Position numbers and translations under genes: made by a program
Source: Thermoproteota archaeon
GTDB taxonomy: Archaea; Korarchaeota; JAOZGF01; JAOZFZ01
NCBI GenBank assembly: GCA_027492035.1
Contig: JAOZFT010000004.1
Location: 239,929 to 303,928 of the forward strand
Length of the DNA: 64,000 nucleotides
Direction of reading: 5' to 3'
In this document: positions 9,643-18,225 of the stretch, piece by piece
Position numbering within the stretch: the first letter of the stretch is position 1
How the letters are laid out: the number at the start of each line of letters is the position of its first letter
The notes under the pieces: generated by a model
Database searches by the model: none
What the model was told of the DNA's origin: nothing
The model's input: the letters and a program-made list of their open reading frames with translations, nothing else

Positions 9643-10215
9643 TTATGAGGTTTGGGAAGGGCTTAGGTAACATTCTTCGCAAACAAATAAGCCATTTTTC
9701 AATTTGAGAGAATCACTCCATTTTCCGCATACTTCACATATCCCCACCAGTTGGCTTTCATAACTTGCTATTAATTCCTCCCCTCTTTCGGCATGCAGCC
9801 TCTCTGTTAATATTTCTATAAGATAAGGTGCATACTGCAGAATATCTCTTGAGGAAATTACGCCGACCATTTTTCCCTTATCCATGACAATTAATCTTCT
9901 AATGTTGTTTTTAGCCATTAATTTTGAAGCATCTAACAAACTTTTGTTTGGAGAAATAGTTATTACTGGAGATTTATAGATTTGTTTTGCTTTGACTTTT
10001 TTTGGATCTAGCTCCTTAGACAAAACTTCTCTTATTAAATCTCCCTCACTCATTACCCCAACTGGTTTACCGTTACTTACTACCACTATGAACCCTATTT
10101 TATGTTCAGCCATTTTTTTCGCTACAGAAACTATGCTGTCGTTTAAGTCACAAGTTATAATGTTCGCCGTCATTATCTCTCCTACATTTAAGTTTTTACG
10201 CATCCTAGCCATCAA
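9643..10215 (-). CDS. CBS-domain pair protein with C-terminal zinc ribbon
   Basis: Two CBS repeats occupy residues about 13-135 (VGEIMTANIITC... and ...KQIYKSPVITISPNKSLL), each ending in the typical GVMSEGDLIREV or GVISSRDILQ motif. This pair generally binds adenosine nucleotides. After a helix, the last 35 residues hold CEVCGKW and CEECY, a four-cysteine zinc-binding site. A CBS pair joined to a zinc ribbon suggests an energy-sensing adaptor that binds nucleic acid or protein; that is inference. The AMMECR1 gene follows on the same strand. Confidence 0.85.
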   Translation of the reverse strand: MMARMRKNLNVGEIMTANIITCDLNDSIVSVAKKMAEHKIGFIVVVSNGKPVGVMSEGDLIREVLSKELDPKKVKAKQIYKSPVITISPNKSLLDASKLMAKNNIRRLIVMDKGKMVGVISSRDILQYAPYLIEILTERLHAERGEELIASYESQLVGICEVCGKWSDSLKLKNGLFVCEECYLSPSQTS

Positions 10216-10252
10216 CTCCTATCAAACACGGCTTTTATATTAAACAAAAGCT

Positions 10253-12193
10253 TTAGGGGTATATTTTTGTGACAAAGGAGCTTCCTGAGGGAACAAATTT
10301 CTCTAAACATGAACGAATTTCCTTTAACAATTTTTTTCCTACAGCTCCCTTATAAAAACTTGTAATTTCCTTAATTATAAAGTTTATAGTAGCCTGTTTT
10401 GTTAAATGGTTTGGTGTCAATTTAAAAACTAAGTCGTTTCTTTCACTCTTATACAGGAAAGTTGAGGGGAGGATTTGTAGGTAATCATTTACCCTTTTTA
10501 TTTTTAAAAAAAGTAGTAGAGGAACCTTCCTCATGTATTTCCTTTCACCTTTGACGAAGAAACTTCCGTGGGGAAGATATTGTCCTGAAGGAGCTGACAC
10601 CTTAATTTGCTCCCCTCTAGTGAAGTAAACATCAACGGAATTATAGCCCCTTCTCCATGCGGAAGAATAACTCGCAGTGAAAATTGCAGCTTCTTCCACC
10701 TCTTTCTCAGTTATTTTTCTTCGGTCGGTTTTAATTACAGTTGCAGGTGAGCCATGGATATCTGCGTGCAGAAAAAAGTCCTCTTTAGACATGTGTTTTC
10801 TCACAATTGCATTGTTTTGTTTAATGTTTCTCCCTGCTACCACAAGATGATTAAGGGAAGTATACATCCAACGATATTGTGAATACCACTTATTAATGAG
10901 TAAAATCCCTTCTAGCGGTTCAGTTGGGAGTTGAGGTTTTGATTTAACAGCCTTGATTTTTTGAATTGTGGCTTTAATTTGTCTTTCAGCCTTCTCAATT
11001 TTAGACTTTAATTTTTTAGATTTTTCGTAAAGTTCATTTATTACGTCTGTGACCTTTTTATCAAAGGGAAAAAGGATTTCGCCTACGTTAGAGCATAAAA
11101 CAGCTTTCTTTTTGATTCTGTCCACTTTCCATTTAGTGAGGCGCGGAGTTTCATTTCTCTTTAATAACTCTAAATCCTCTTTTATTTCATCTAGATGAAG
11201 AGATGCAAATTCAGCTTTCCTTTTATATGCTTCAGCCTCTGCCAAATATCTCCTCACTGTTTCCCTTTGGCTTTCCAGTACCCTTTTCAATTTTTCAACT
11301 TCTGGTTTCTTCATTTTGACTTGTTTTATAGAATAAAAAAATGAATCAACTGCCTCGTTAAAGGAGTTGAACTCTATTCTTCGGAGTTTCTGGTAAAGGG
11401 CAAGCTGAAGAGGGGAAAAATCGTAATACTTCGAATCTTTAAGATAAATGTACCCCCTAATTCTTCCTGGTAGTGCATTAAACAGTTGCTCTCGAAGCTG
11501 TTCAATAGATGAAATCAATCTATCGATTTCTTCATCCTTTAAAGAATTTACATGCTCTTTTTCATCCACACTCGCTCTTTTATGGATTTCTTTTATTTCC
11601 TTAGTTCCTAAATTAAGATTTTTGTAGAAAAAGCCGAAAACATCCATTTCCGAGCTTTCTTTAAGCCTGCTTAAAAGGTCTTTGATCCAGTAATCACTTA
11701 TAATGCTGATCTTTTCGTTGGGTGGGGGAATATACCTCTCTCCCTTAACTATCTCTCTATGTCTCGTTTTTAGGGGTCTTAAAGCACGAATTATCTGCCC
11801 AGCCGAGTCGGTTAAAATTAAATTTCCATTCCTAAACATTTCAACTATAAGCTTGAATGATTCCTTTCCTTTAGTTACCGTTAACTGGATTACTCTGTCG
11901 AAGTTAATTTGTTTTATTTCAGTAAGAAACCCTCCATTCAAGTATTTCCTCAAAGTCATGGAAAAGGGGGGTGCAATTTTTTTCTTTTCAATTTTGTGGC
12001 TTGTTAAGTGTAACCTTTTACCTAACTCAATAATTAATTCCCTGTTTCCTTGTGACGGTGTATAAAAAATGATTGTGAAAAGGTTATTGCTTAACTGATA
12101 AATCCTCCTGACTCTACTTTTTAACAAAACATTTTTTAATTCTTCAACTATAAACCTTAAATCTACATTTGACATAGCCTTTTCTTCGGGCAT
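10253..12193 (-). CDS. rqcH: Ribosome quality control protein RqcH/NEMF homologue
   Basis: This 646-residue protein has the full NFACT layout: NFACT-N (about 1-210, including the FDR motif at Asp99-Arg100), a helix-hairpin-helix/middle region, a long coiled coil (about 285-425), and an NFACT-R domain (about 450-560) with ADIHGSPATVIK. RqcH/Rqc2/NEMF binds peptidyl-tRNA on obstructed large ribosomal subunits and directs C-terminal tailing of the stalled chain. The gene diverges from the membrane protein gene at 12225 with a short gap. Confidence 0.92.
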   Translation of the reverse strand: MPEEKAMSNVDLRFIVEELKNVLLKSRVRRIYQLSNNLFTIIFYTPSQGNRELIIELGKRLHLTSHKIEKKKIAPPFSMTLRKYLNGGFLTEIKQINFDRVIQLTVTKGKESFKLIVEMFRNGNLILTDSAGQIIRALRPLKTRHREIVKGERYIPPPNEKISIISDYWIKDLLSRLKESSEMDVFGFFYKNLNLGTKEIKEIHKRASVDEKEHVNSLKDEEIDRLISSIEQLREQLFNALPGRIRGYIYLKDSKYYDFSPLQLALYQKLRRIEFNSFNEAVDSFFYSIKQVKMKKPEVEKLKRVLESQRETVRRYLAEAEAYKRKAEFASLHLDEIKEDLELLKRNETPRLTKWKVDRIKKKAVLCSNVGEILFPFDKKVTDVINELYEKSKKLKSKIEKAERQIKATIQKIKAVKSKPQLPTEPLEGILLINKWYSQYRWMYTSLNHLVVAGRNIKQNNAIVRKHMSKEDFFLHADIHGSPATVIKTDRRKITEKEVEEAAIFTASYSSAWRRGYNSVDVYFTRGEQIKVSAPSGQYLPHGSFFVKGERKYMRKVPLLLFLKIKRVNDYLQILPSTFLYKSERNDLVFKLTPNHLTKQATINFIIKEITSFYKGAVGKKLLKEIRSCLEKFVPSGSSFVTKIYP

Positions 12194-12224
12194 AAAATCA
12201 TCTGAATCAAAAATTTTTAGGAGG

Positions 12225-13181
12225 ATGGATATGGAACAAACAGAAATAATTTTCTACATACATGTTTCGTCCGCCGTTTTTTCAGGGCTGATTGCCAGTT
12301 TCCTCAACTTGGATGCAATTACTGGTTTCTCTCTTTTCATAATTCTGTATATAAGTGTTTCCCAAGCACTTGGGCTCCTAAAAATAATTGATATAAAATT
12401 ATTGGAAAAACCTGGAAAGCTTTATACCACTGGGTTGGTTACTTCTTTAGTAATTTTTATTGTGGTATGGATAATTTCCACCAACCTTATCTTAGGAATA
12501 GCACCTAAAGTTGTTTTGATTCAATTAACTAATAAACCTGGTGTGGAAAAAATCACTTCCGAAAATTCAGCAGTAAAATACGTAACCGTTGACGGCTTCA
12601 AGTGTAATTCCTACTTCATAATTAAGCCTTACCAAAAAGACTTGAAAAGCGAAGAAGTTTACTTCGGGAAACTGGTAAAGGATATTAAAAAGGAAAGGTA
12701 CATCTTACTTAATGAACAGTTAAAAGAAGGGATCTTTTTTAATGTTAGTGATGAATCTATTCGCCCGTTTAAAAACTTTGTTGTAAAGGAAAATACAGAT
12801 ATTCAAATTCCTTGGATTTCAGGTAATTACGTTTTTAAAGTTTTTTCCACCCATTTGGTAATGGGTAACAACTTGGTTTATTTCAATAACCTTGGTTACT
12901 CAGAATTACCTATCAACTTTAGTGGTAAAACATTCTTTTTCACCTTGAAAAAGGAAGGACAAAATGCAAGCGGAATCAACCTTACAATTTACGGCCCGGT
13001 TTTGCCGGAGGGAAACCTTTCCAAGAACAATACCCTAAATCTTTCCTCATTAACACCTTTAATACTACGTGAAAAAGAGGGTTTATTTGTGGCAAAGCCT
13101 CCCAAATATGTTTTAAAGGTTAATAAACCTATTCTGTTGGGGGAAGTTTACATAGTACTTTCTGGTATCCCCAGCGATTAA
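12225..13181 (+). CDS. EMC6-like membrane protein with large extra domain
   Basis: The first about 95 residues contain three hydrophobic segments in a pattern like archaeal EMC6-like proteins (short loops, KLYTTGL before the last helix). These are relatives of the insertase cofactor EMC6. About 220 further residues follow; they are beta-rich and polar, with several N-x-S/T sites (NVSDES, NFSGK, NLTIYG), and are probably extracytoplasmic. Typical archaeal EMC6-like proteins stop after the membrane part, so this extension is unusual. The Trm5-like gene starts only about two bases after the stop, so the genes are co-transcribed. Confidence 0.55.
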   Translation: MDMEQTEIIFYIHVSSAVFSGLIASFLNLDAITGFSLFIILYISVSQALGLLKIIDIKLLEKPGKLYTTGLVTSLVIFIVVWIISTNLILGIAPKVVLIQLTNKPGVEKITSENSAVKYVTVDGFKCNSYFIIKPYQKDLKSEEVYFGKLVKDIKKERYILLNEQLKEGIFFNVSDESIRPFKNFVVKENTDIQIPWISGNYVFKVFSTHLVMGNNLVYFNNLGYSELPINFSGKTFFFTLKKEGQNASGINLTIYGPVLPEGNLSKNNTLNLSSLTPLILREKEGLFVAKPPKYVLKVNKPILLGEVYIVLSGIPSD

Positions 13182-13182
13182 A

Positions 13183-14046
13183 GTGATCATAGACATGAGA
13201 AAAAAACCTTTAGAAAAAGTTTTATGCGGTGTAGTAGGAGATGAAATGTTGAAGCATGTCCCTTCTTCCTTTGATTTAGTTGGTAACATCGCAATAATTA
13301 AAGTGCCTCCTGAACTGGAAAATTACAAATTTAAAATCGGAGAAGCAATATCTAGACTTTATAAGAGCGTTAAAACAGTTTTAAACGTTTCAAAACCTAC
13401 TGAAGGAAGTTATAGATTGAGAAAGTATGAGGTAATCTGGGGAGAAGAAACAACCCAAACAATACATAAAGAATATGGTTGCAGGTTTAAAGTGGATTTA
13501 CAAAAGGTTTTCTTTAACCCAAGGCTCTCCTTTGAAAGGAAAAGGATAGTTGATTCCGTCAAACCCTTCGAAACAATCATAAACATGTTTGCAGGAAGCG
13601 GTATAGTCTCTGTATTAATAGCTAAATGGAAACCAGAAATTGACAAGGTTTACTCGATAGACATAAACCCAGAAGCTTATCTTTCAATGAAAGAGAACAT
13701 GTTCTTAAACAAAGTAGAAAACAAGATCATTCCCATACTAGGAAACGCAGAAAAGGTTATTAAAGAATTTCTCTTGGGTGTAGCAGACAGGGTTATAATG
13801 CTCCTACCTTCATTTGCATTAAATTATTTAGAAGCTGCAATAGAGGGTTTAAAGAAAGAAGGAGGTGTAATACATTTTTACCATGAATGCCGAGCAGCCA
13901 ATAAAGATGAAGCCATTAAAAAAACCTTGAATGCTTTAAAAGAAAAATTTAAAAACGACATCTCCTTCAAATACGGAGAGAAAAGAGTTGTTAGGTCTGT
14001 ATCTCCTCACATATACCACGTCGCGGTTGACTTAGTTTTTAGGTAA
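13183..14046 (+). CDS. Trm5/TYW2-family tRNA methyltransferase homologue with altered active site
   Basis: This 287-residue protein has the Trm5 layout. An N-terminal domain carries SFDLVGNIAIIKVP. The conserved FNPRLSFERKRI motif lies at about 111-122, and a Rossmann SAM domain follows. Three positions normally conserved in the family differ: the first motif reads INMFAGSG rather than DMFAGVG (Asn134), the later acidic position is LGNAE (Asn188 for Asp), and the NLP motif reads MLLP (Leu207 for Asn). The fold and SAM-binding DINP are intact. It may be a paralogue with a different substrate or reduced activity. The start is GTG at 13183 or ATG at 13195. Confidence 0.7.
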   Translation: MIIDMRKKPLEKVLCGVVGDEMLKHVPSSFDLVGNIAIIKVPPELENYKFKIGEAISRLYKSVKTVLNVSKPTEGSYRLRKYEVIWGEETTQTIHKEYGCRFKVDLQKVFFNPRLSFERKRIVDSVKPFETIINMFAGSGIVSVLIAKWKPEIDKVYSIDINPEAYLSMKENMFLNKVENKIIPILGNAEKVIKEFLLGVADRVIMLLPSFALNYLEAAIEGLKKEGGVIHFYHECRAANKDEAIKKTLNALKEKFKNDISFKYGEKRVVRSVSPHIYHVAVDLVFR

Positions 14047-14118
14047 TGAACCGAGTTTGTCTAAAAGTAACTTGTAAATGTATGGTCTACATAAGTGCAT
14101 ATCTGATCTGGAAGGAGA

Positions 14119-16080
14119 ATGAGTGAGTTGGAACTAAATAACCCAACAAAGATGTGGAAAAGGAATTTATCAGTTTTTATGATTAGCTTCTTTTTCGGGA
14201 TTTTCTGGGCAGTTCTTCAGGTTGTTTTTGAAGTGATAGGTTATTTTTGGCTTGGAGAAATAGCGATAACCGCAATGATGTTTACTTATCTCCTCTTCTT
14301 CGCCATGAACAAGTTAATGAAACAAAAAACAGGGCAATACAGTGACTATGGGTTCGTTTTCGGAACCATTGAAATGGTTTTCGGCATAGGATACGGTTAT
14401 CTTTCTCTCCTAATAAGTCTGATTTTCATGGCTGCTTTACCGGAGAAATTCAGCCCAGTAGCGCAGTATCTCCCAAACTTTTTACTGCCACCCAAATCTA
14501 ATCTGGAAAATTTTGTGAACGGGGGAGGGTTCAGTTTTTCATCTTGGCTACCACAAATAATTATCTACTTCTTTCTTGGTCTAACAATGGTTTTCCTTTC
14601 GTTTTTCATTGTTTTATGGGTTAGAAAATTCGTAGTAAGGGATAGTAGAGCCGTTTTTCCAATTGCAGAAGCAGCTTCAATTCTAATTTCTTCTTTTGAA
14701 AGAGGAAACAAAAAAGTTTTAAGGTATGTTTTGCTGGGTGTACTTGTAGGTTACTTTTTGCAAGCCTTTAGAACCGGACATATTTTGTGGTTTATGGCTC
14801 CAGGTTTCCCAACTTTACCTGAGTATCTTGACTTAAGTTCATATTTACAAAAGTATTTACCAGGCGCGTCCTTAATGCTTGATTTGAGGGTACCAGTATT
14901 CGCTTTCTCTTACTTCATTCCTCTAAATGTACAAATAAGCACTTTCATTTTCTCCGTTATAGCCTATCTCATGCTATCCCCCCTGGGAGTGAAGCAGGGG
15001 ATGATTCCTTGGGAACAAGGTAGAACAGGGTTATTTTATCAACTTTCTGCTGGAAGAACAGGGTTCTACTTTCTTTACCAAGTTATAGGAGGGTTAATAG
15101 CTGTTTCTTGCATCCCATTAGTAATAAAGTGGAGTGAAATGAAGAAAACATCTAAAACTGAGAATAAGAGATTAAGGGGAGGAAAAGATAAGATACTACC
15201 CCAAAATTATCTTTTTATAGGTTTGCTTACCCTCTTTTTGGTTTCAGTAGTTCTGCTGACCTTGTTGAACGTTTCCTTTTATATAAGCCTATTTATAGTG
15301 TTAGCTAATGTCTTATTCGCAATAGCGAATATCTGGGTTTTTTCTTCGTCAAACTTGTTTATTCCTACCAGATGGATGGTGACTAGGTCGCTATTTAATT
15401 TCTTCTTCCCTACACATGAAATAAATAAAGAAACAGTAGGGAGCGTAGTAGCTTCTCATGTAGTTGGAGAAACAGTGCAACCTGTTTCAGTTACTGGAAT
15501 GGAAACATTTAAATTAGCTTTTAAAGGGAAAATGGAAGGGAGAAAAATGCTTATAGCCCAAATACTTGGAGTAACTATTGCATTAGCTGTAACCCTCACC
15601 TTCACTATATGGCTATCCTCAACTATCGGAACGTTTACCAGAATTTTCCCTTTACAATCTACAGCGCAGCACATACCCCTAGGGATTATAGGGCTTTTCA
15701 AGGACAAGTTAAAAGTAGAAAACTGGTCATCAGTTGGTGTAGGATTTATAGTCTCAACCCTCCTATTCTACCTTGACAAACTCTATCCCTTTTTAGAGCT
15801 TTCTCCCTACGGTTTCATATTAGGCCTTTTCTTTGGTACAAGTTACGGCTTCCTTTTCTTTCTAACTGGCTTATTTAAAGTAGCAACCAAGAAATATAAA
15901 GAAAAGGTTCTACCGTTTATGATTGGGCTAGGTATAGGCAGCATATTAGAAATTATTGTTTTCCTTTTCTCGTGGGTGATTTTCAACTTAGGTTATAGCT
16001 CCTCTACGGTACCTGGTGTAGCATCTATTGTTATTGCAGCTGCTCTTATTTATGTTATAGTGTTTAGTTTAAGGGAATGA
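14119..16080 (+). CDS. OPT-like multi-pass membrane transporter (DUF6785-type)
   Basis: This 653-residue protein has about fourteen hydrophobic segments and a length typical of oligopeptide transporter (OPT) superfamily members. Residues RAVFPIAEAASILIS, SYFIPLNVQISTFIFSVIAY and the duplicated large membrane halves resemble the archaeal/bacterial DUF6784-6785 branch. A peptide or metal-chelate substrate would fit the superfamily, but none can be named here. A GGAAGGAGA ribosome binding site precedes the ATG. The neighbours give no pathway clue. Confidence 0.6.
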   Translation: MSELELNNPTKMWKRNLSVFMISFFFGIFWAVLQVVFEVIGYFWLGEIAITAMMFTYLLFFAMNKLMKQKTGQYSDYGFVFGTIEMVFGIGYGYLSLLISLIFMAALPEKFSPVAQYLPNFLLPPKSNLENFVNGGGFSFSSWLPQIIIYFFLGLTMVFLSFFIVLWVRKFVVRDSRAVFPIAEAASILISSFERGNKKVLRYVLLGVLVGYFLQAFRTGHILWFMAPGFPTLPEYLDLSSYLQKYLPGASLMLDLRVPVFAFSYFIPLNVQISTFIFSVIAYLMLSPLGVKQGMIPWEQGRTGLFYQLSAGRTGFYFLYQVIGGLIAVSCIPLVIKWSEMKKTSKTENKRLRGGKDKILPQNYLFIGLLTLFLVSVVLLTLLNVSFYISLFIVLANVLFAIANIWVFSSSNLFIPTRWMVTRSLFNFFFPTHEINKETVGSVVASHVVGETVQPVSVTGMETFKLAFKGKMEGRKMLIAQILGVTIALAVTLTFTIWLSSTIGTFTRIFPLQSTAQHIPLGIIGLFKDKLKVENWSSVGVGFIVSTLLFYLDKLYPFLELSPYGFILGLFFGTSYGFLFFLTGLFKVATKKYKEKVLPFMIGLGIGSILEIIVFLFSWVIFNLGYSSSTVPGVASIVIAAALIYVIVFSLRE

Positions 16081-16142
16081 AAGAAAAAAATTAAATAAAC
16101 TTTTAAAGAAGGATTTTTTTAAATAAAAGAAGTGGTGAGGAT

Positions 16143-16364
16143 ATGAGGCCTCCTCTTACAGAATTAAGGAAAGCTATTCAGAGTCAAATAACGGTAAGGT
16201 TAAAGGATGGAAAAGAGTATAAAGGCAGACTGGAACAGATAGATGATCACATGAATTTAGTGTTGAGTGGTTGCACTGAAGTAAGCTGCGACGGTGACCC
16301 TGTGAAAAGAATAGGAGATGTATTCCTGCGTGGGAACAATATAATGTTTATTATTCTTGGGTAA
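16143..16364 (+). CDS. Sm-like archaeal protein (SmAP/Lsm)
   Basis: This 73-residue protein carries both Sm motifs: the VRLKDGKEYKGRLEQIDDHMNLVL block and the C-terminal IGDVFLRGNNIMFI, with the RG pair that closes the RNA-binding pocket. SmAPs form heptameric rings that bind U-rich RNA in RNA metabolism. A GGTGAGG ribosome binding site lies just before the ATG. Length and motifs are standard. Confidence 0.95.
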   Translation: MRPPLTELRKAIQSQITVRLKDGKEYKGRLEQIDDHMNLVLSGCTEVSCDGDPVKRIGDVFLRGNNIMFIILG

Positions 16365-16494
16365 TTTAGTAACCTTGCTAAAGACATTTTCTAAACAGTG
16401 CCTTATCCTTAACGTGAAAACTCTATTGTATTTTACATTGAATATGTAAGGTTCTTGGAGGCAAAAAGTGAAAATCAAGCTGTAAAGGGAGAAA

Positions 16495-16611
16495 TGGGCC
16501 GGGTGGGATTCGAACCCACGACCTCCGCCCTTTCGATTTCCTTAATCGTCAAGGCGGCATCATCTCTGGAGTTGTTACTTAAACAACTTAGCCAGGCTAG
16601 ACTACCGGCCC
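16495..16611 (-). tRNA. tRNA-Val(GAC) with two introns
   Basis: Read on the minus strand, the acceptor stem GGGCCGG/CCGGCCC, the T-arm GGGTTCGAATCCC and discriminator A are intact. The anticodon stem CCGCC/GGCGG frames anticodon GAC. A 16-base intron (16531-16546) lies at the canonical 37/38 site, with a TTGA/TCGA central helix between three-base bulges. A second 26-base insertion sits in the D-loop (16564-16589). Removing both leaves a 75-base tRNA whose D-arm closely matches that of tRNA-Val(UAC) at 42728. No CCA is encoded. Confidence 0.93.
16564..16589 (-). other. Non-canonical D-loop intron of tRNA-Val(GAC)
   Basis: The 26-base insertion contains a seven-base-pair hairpin (AGTTGTT/AACAACT). 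It is flanked by a four-base helix CTGG/CCAG and three-base bulges CTA and AGA, the bulge-helix-bulge arrangement recognised by the archaeal splicing endonuclease. Cutting each bulge after its second base gives an exact D-arm join. Confidence 0.85.
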
Positions 16612-16724
16612 ATTGTTGCTACACTTAAAGATTAAACTTAAGCACTGAGAAAAATTATTTTACTCCTCTATATAAAAAATTTTCCTCTCGGTAGGGAGGT
16701 TGTTACAAAATCATCACTTTATTC

Positions 16725-17096
16725 TCACAAAATCTTATTTTTTGCAGGTTCTATAGATAGGTAAACGCTTGCACTCGACTCAATTTCTTTAAAAATGCTT
16801 TTTTCTCCACGAAATATAGCCAGTAATCCACCAAAAGAGAAAACAACTGCTTTATCGCTGTATTGTTTAAGTAAACGTCCTTTCATAAGTATCCTTTCTT
16901 CACTACTTTTTTCAGGCTTATTTGTTGAGAGATTAACAACATAGATAGATGAACTCCTTAAATAAGGCAAAAAATCCCTTGGCAGATCTACTTCTAATGA
17001 AATCTTCCTCTCTAGCGAAATAAAGGAGCAGGTAACTATTTTTTTCAGCTTTGTTGAGGCTTTCTTCTCCAGCTTACATTCTAAGTTTAAAAGCAA
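16725..17096 (-). CDS. rpo8: DNA-directed RNA polymerase subunit Rpo8 (RpoG, RPB8 homologue)
   Basis: This is a small beta-rich protein of about 123 residues. Near the C-terminus it has VVFSFGGLLAIFRG, matching the SFGGLL signature of eukaryotic RPB8 and archaeal RpoG, and an upstream half with alternating strands as in the RPB8 OB fold. Archaeal Rpo8 is known mainly from Crenarchaeota, Korarchaeota and relatives, so it is a lineage marker. I place the start at the ATG at 17096 because a GAGGAGGTG ribosome binding site stands immediately upstream; a longer frame from 17132 would put that site inside the gene. Confidence 0.75.
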   Translation of the reverse strand: MLLNLECKLEKKASTKLKKIVTCSFISLERKISLEVDLPRDFLPYLRSSSIYVVNLSTNKPEKSSEERILMKGRLLKQYSDKAVVFSFGGLLAIFRGEKSIFKEIESSASVYLSIEPAKNKIL

Positions 17097-17323
17097 CATA
17101 CACCTCCTCTCTACCCAAGAATCAAAAATCACCCCTTCGCTTTTTCTAGGGCCCAGAAACTAAGATCAAAAAATAATATCATAATTCTAAAAAGTGAAAG
17201 AGAAAATTTTGGAGGGAAGGGATAAGTTTAAAGAAGCATTTTTAAACATTATTTACCCCACTATTTAAAAGTTTAAGGTAAGGAATCAGGATATGGAAAA
17301 AATAGCATTTTACTTCCCTTATT

Positions 17324-18133
17324 GTGGTGAGAAAAACAGTGCAAAGGACCCTCTTCAAATTCATCTATAAACTTAGTTCTTTCTTCGGCAGACCCATTTA
17401 TGAGAGATACCTATACAATGAAGTAAAGAGAGGTAAAGTGCCTAAACATATAGGGATAATTCTTGACGGAAACCGCAGGTACGCTATTGAAAAAGGAAAA
17501 GAGCCTTGGTGGGGACATTACCGTGGAGCGGAGAAATTAAAAGAAACGTTAGAGTGGTGCCTTGAATTAGGAATAAGAAATGTCACAGTTTATGCTTTTT
17601 CTACAGAGAACAGTGGAAGGTCAAAAAAGGAGGTAGAAAATCTCTTCAAACTTTTCATTGAAAAATTAAAAGAAGCCTCAGAAGATGAAAGGATACACAG
17701 GAATAAAGTTAGAATAAAGATTTTTGGTAAAAGAGAATACTTGCCCAATGACTTAAAAGAAGCAATAAAAGAAGCTGAAGAGAAAACAAAGGATTACAGC
17801 AATTACCTACTTGGGATATGTCTCCTATATGGTGGAAGACAAGAAATAGTTGATGCTGTAAAGAGGATAGCTTTAAGTGTTAAGCAGGGGAGAATTGAAC
17901 CTGAAGAAATATCTGAAAAGGTAATTGAGGAAAACCTTTACACGCAAGGAATGCCTGATCCTGACCTAATAATAAGAACTTCAGGGGAAGAAAGGCTAAG
18001 TAACTTTCTACTTTGGCAATCTGCATATTCAGAACTGTATTTTTGTGAAACATACTTTCCTGAATTCCGGAAGATAGATTTCTTAAGAGCAATAAGGGAT
18101 TATCAAAGGAGAAAAAGGAGATTTGGGAAATAA
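17324..18133 (+). CDS. uppS: Cis-prenyltransferase (polyprenyl diphosphate synthase)
   Basis: This 269-residue protein has all the UppS signatures: HIGIILDGNRRYA (about 41-53, with the catalytic Asp), GHYRGAEKL, VYAFSTENSGRSKKEV, LLYGGRQEIVDA, and the C-terminal DPDLIIRTSGEERLSNFLLWQSAYSE pattern. It condenses isopentenyl diphosphates in cis to build the C50-C60 polyprenyl or dolichyl carrier used in glycosylation. This links it to UppP, AglB and the mevalonate genes in this window. The start is a GTG. Confidence 0.95.
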   Translation: MVRKTVQRTLFKFIYKLSSFFGRPIYERYLYNEVKRGKVPKHIGIILDGNRRYAIEKGKEPWWGHYRGAEKLKETLEWCLELGIRNVTVYAFSTENSGRSKKEVENLFKLFIEKLKEASEDERIHRNKVRIKIFGKREYLPNDLKEAIKEAEEKTKDYSNYLLGICLLYGGRQEIVDAVKRIALSVKQGRIEPEEISEKVIEENLYTQGMPDPDLIIRTSGEERLSNFLLWQSAYSELYFCETYFPEFRKIDFLRAIRDYQRRKRRFGK

Positions 18134-18225
18134 ATCACTTTGAAAAGTTTTAAAAGTAATAGTTCAAAAAAATAATTAACTTGGAAAGGTATCTTTAGGA
18201 AAAAATTCCATCCTATTTCTGGAAA

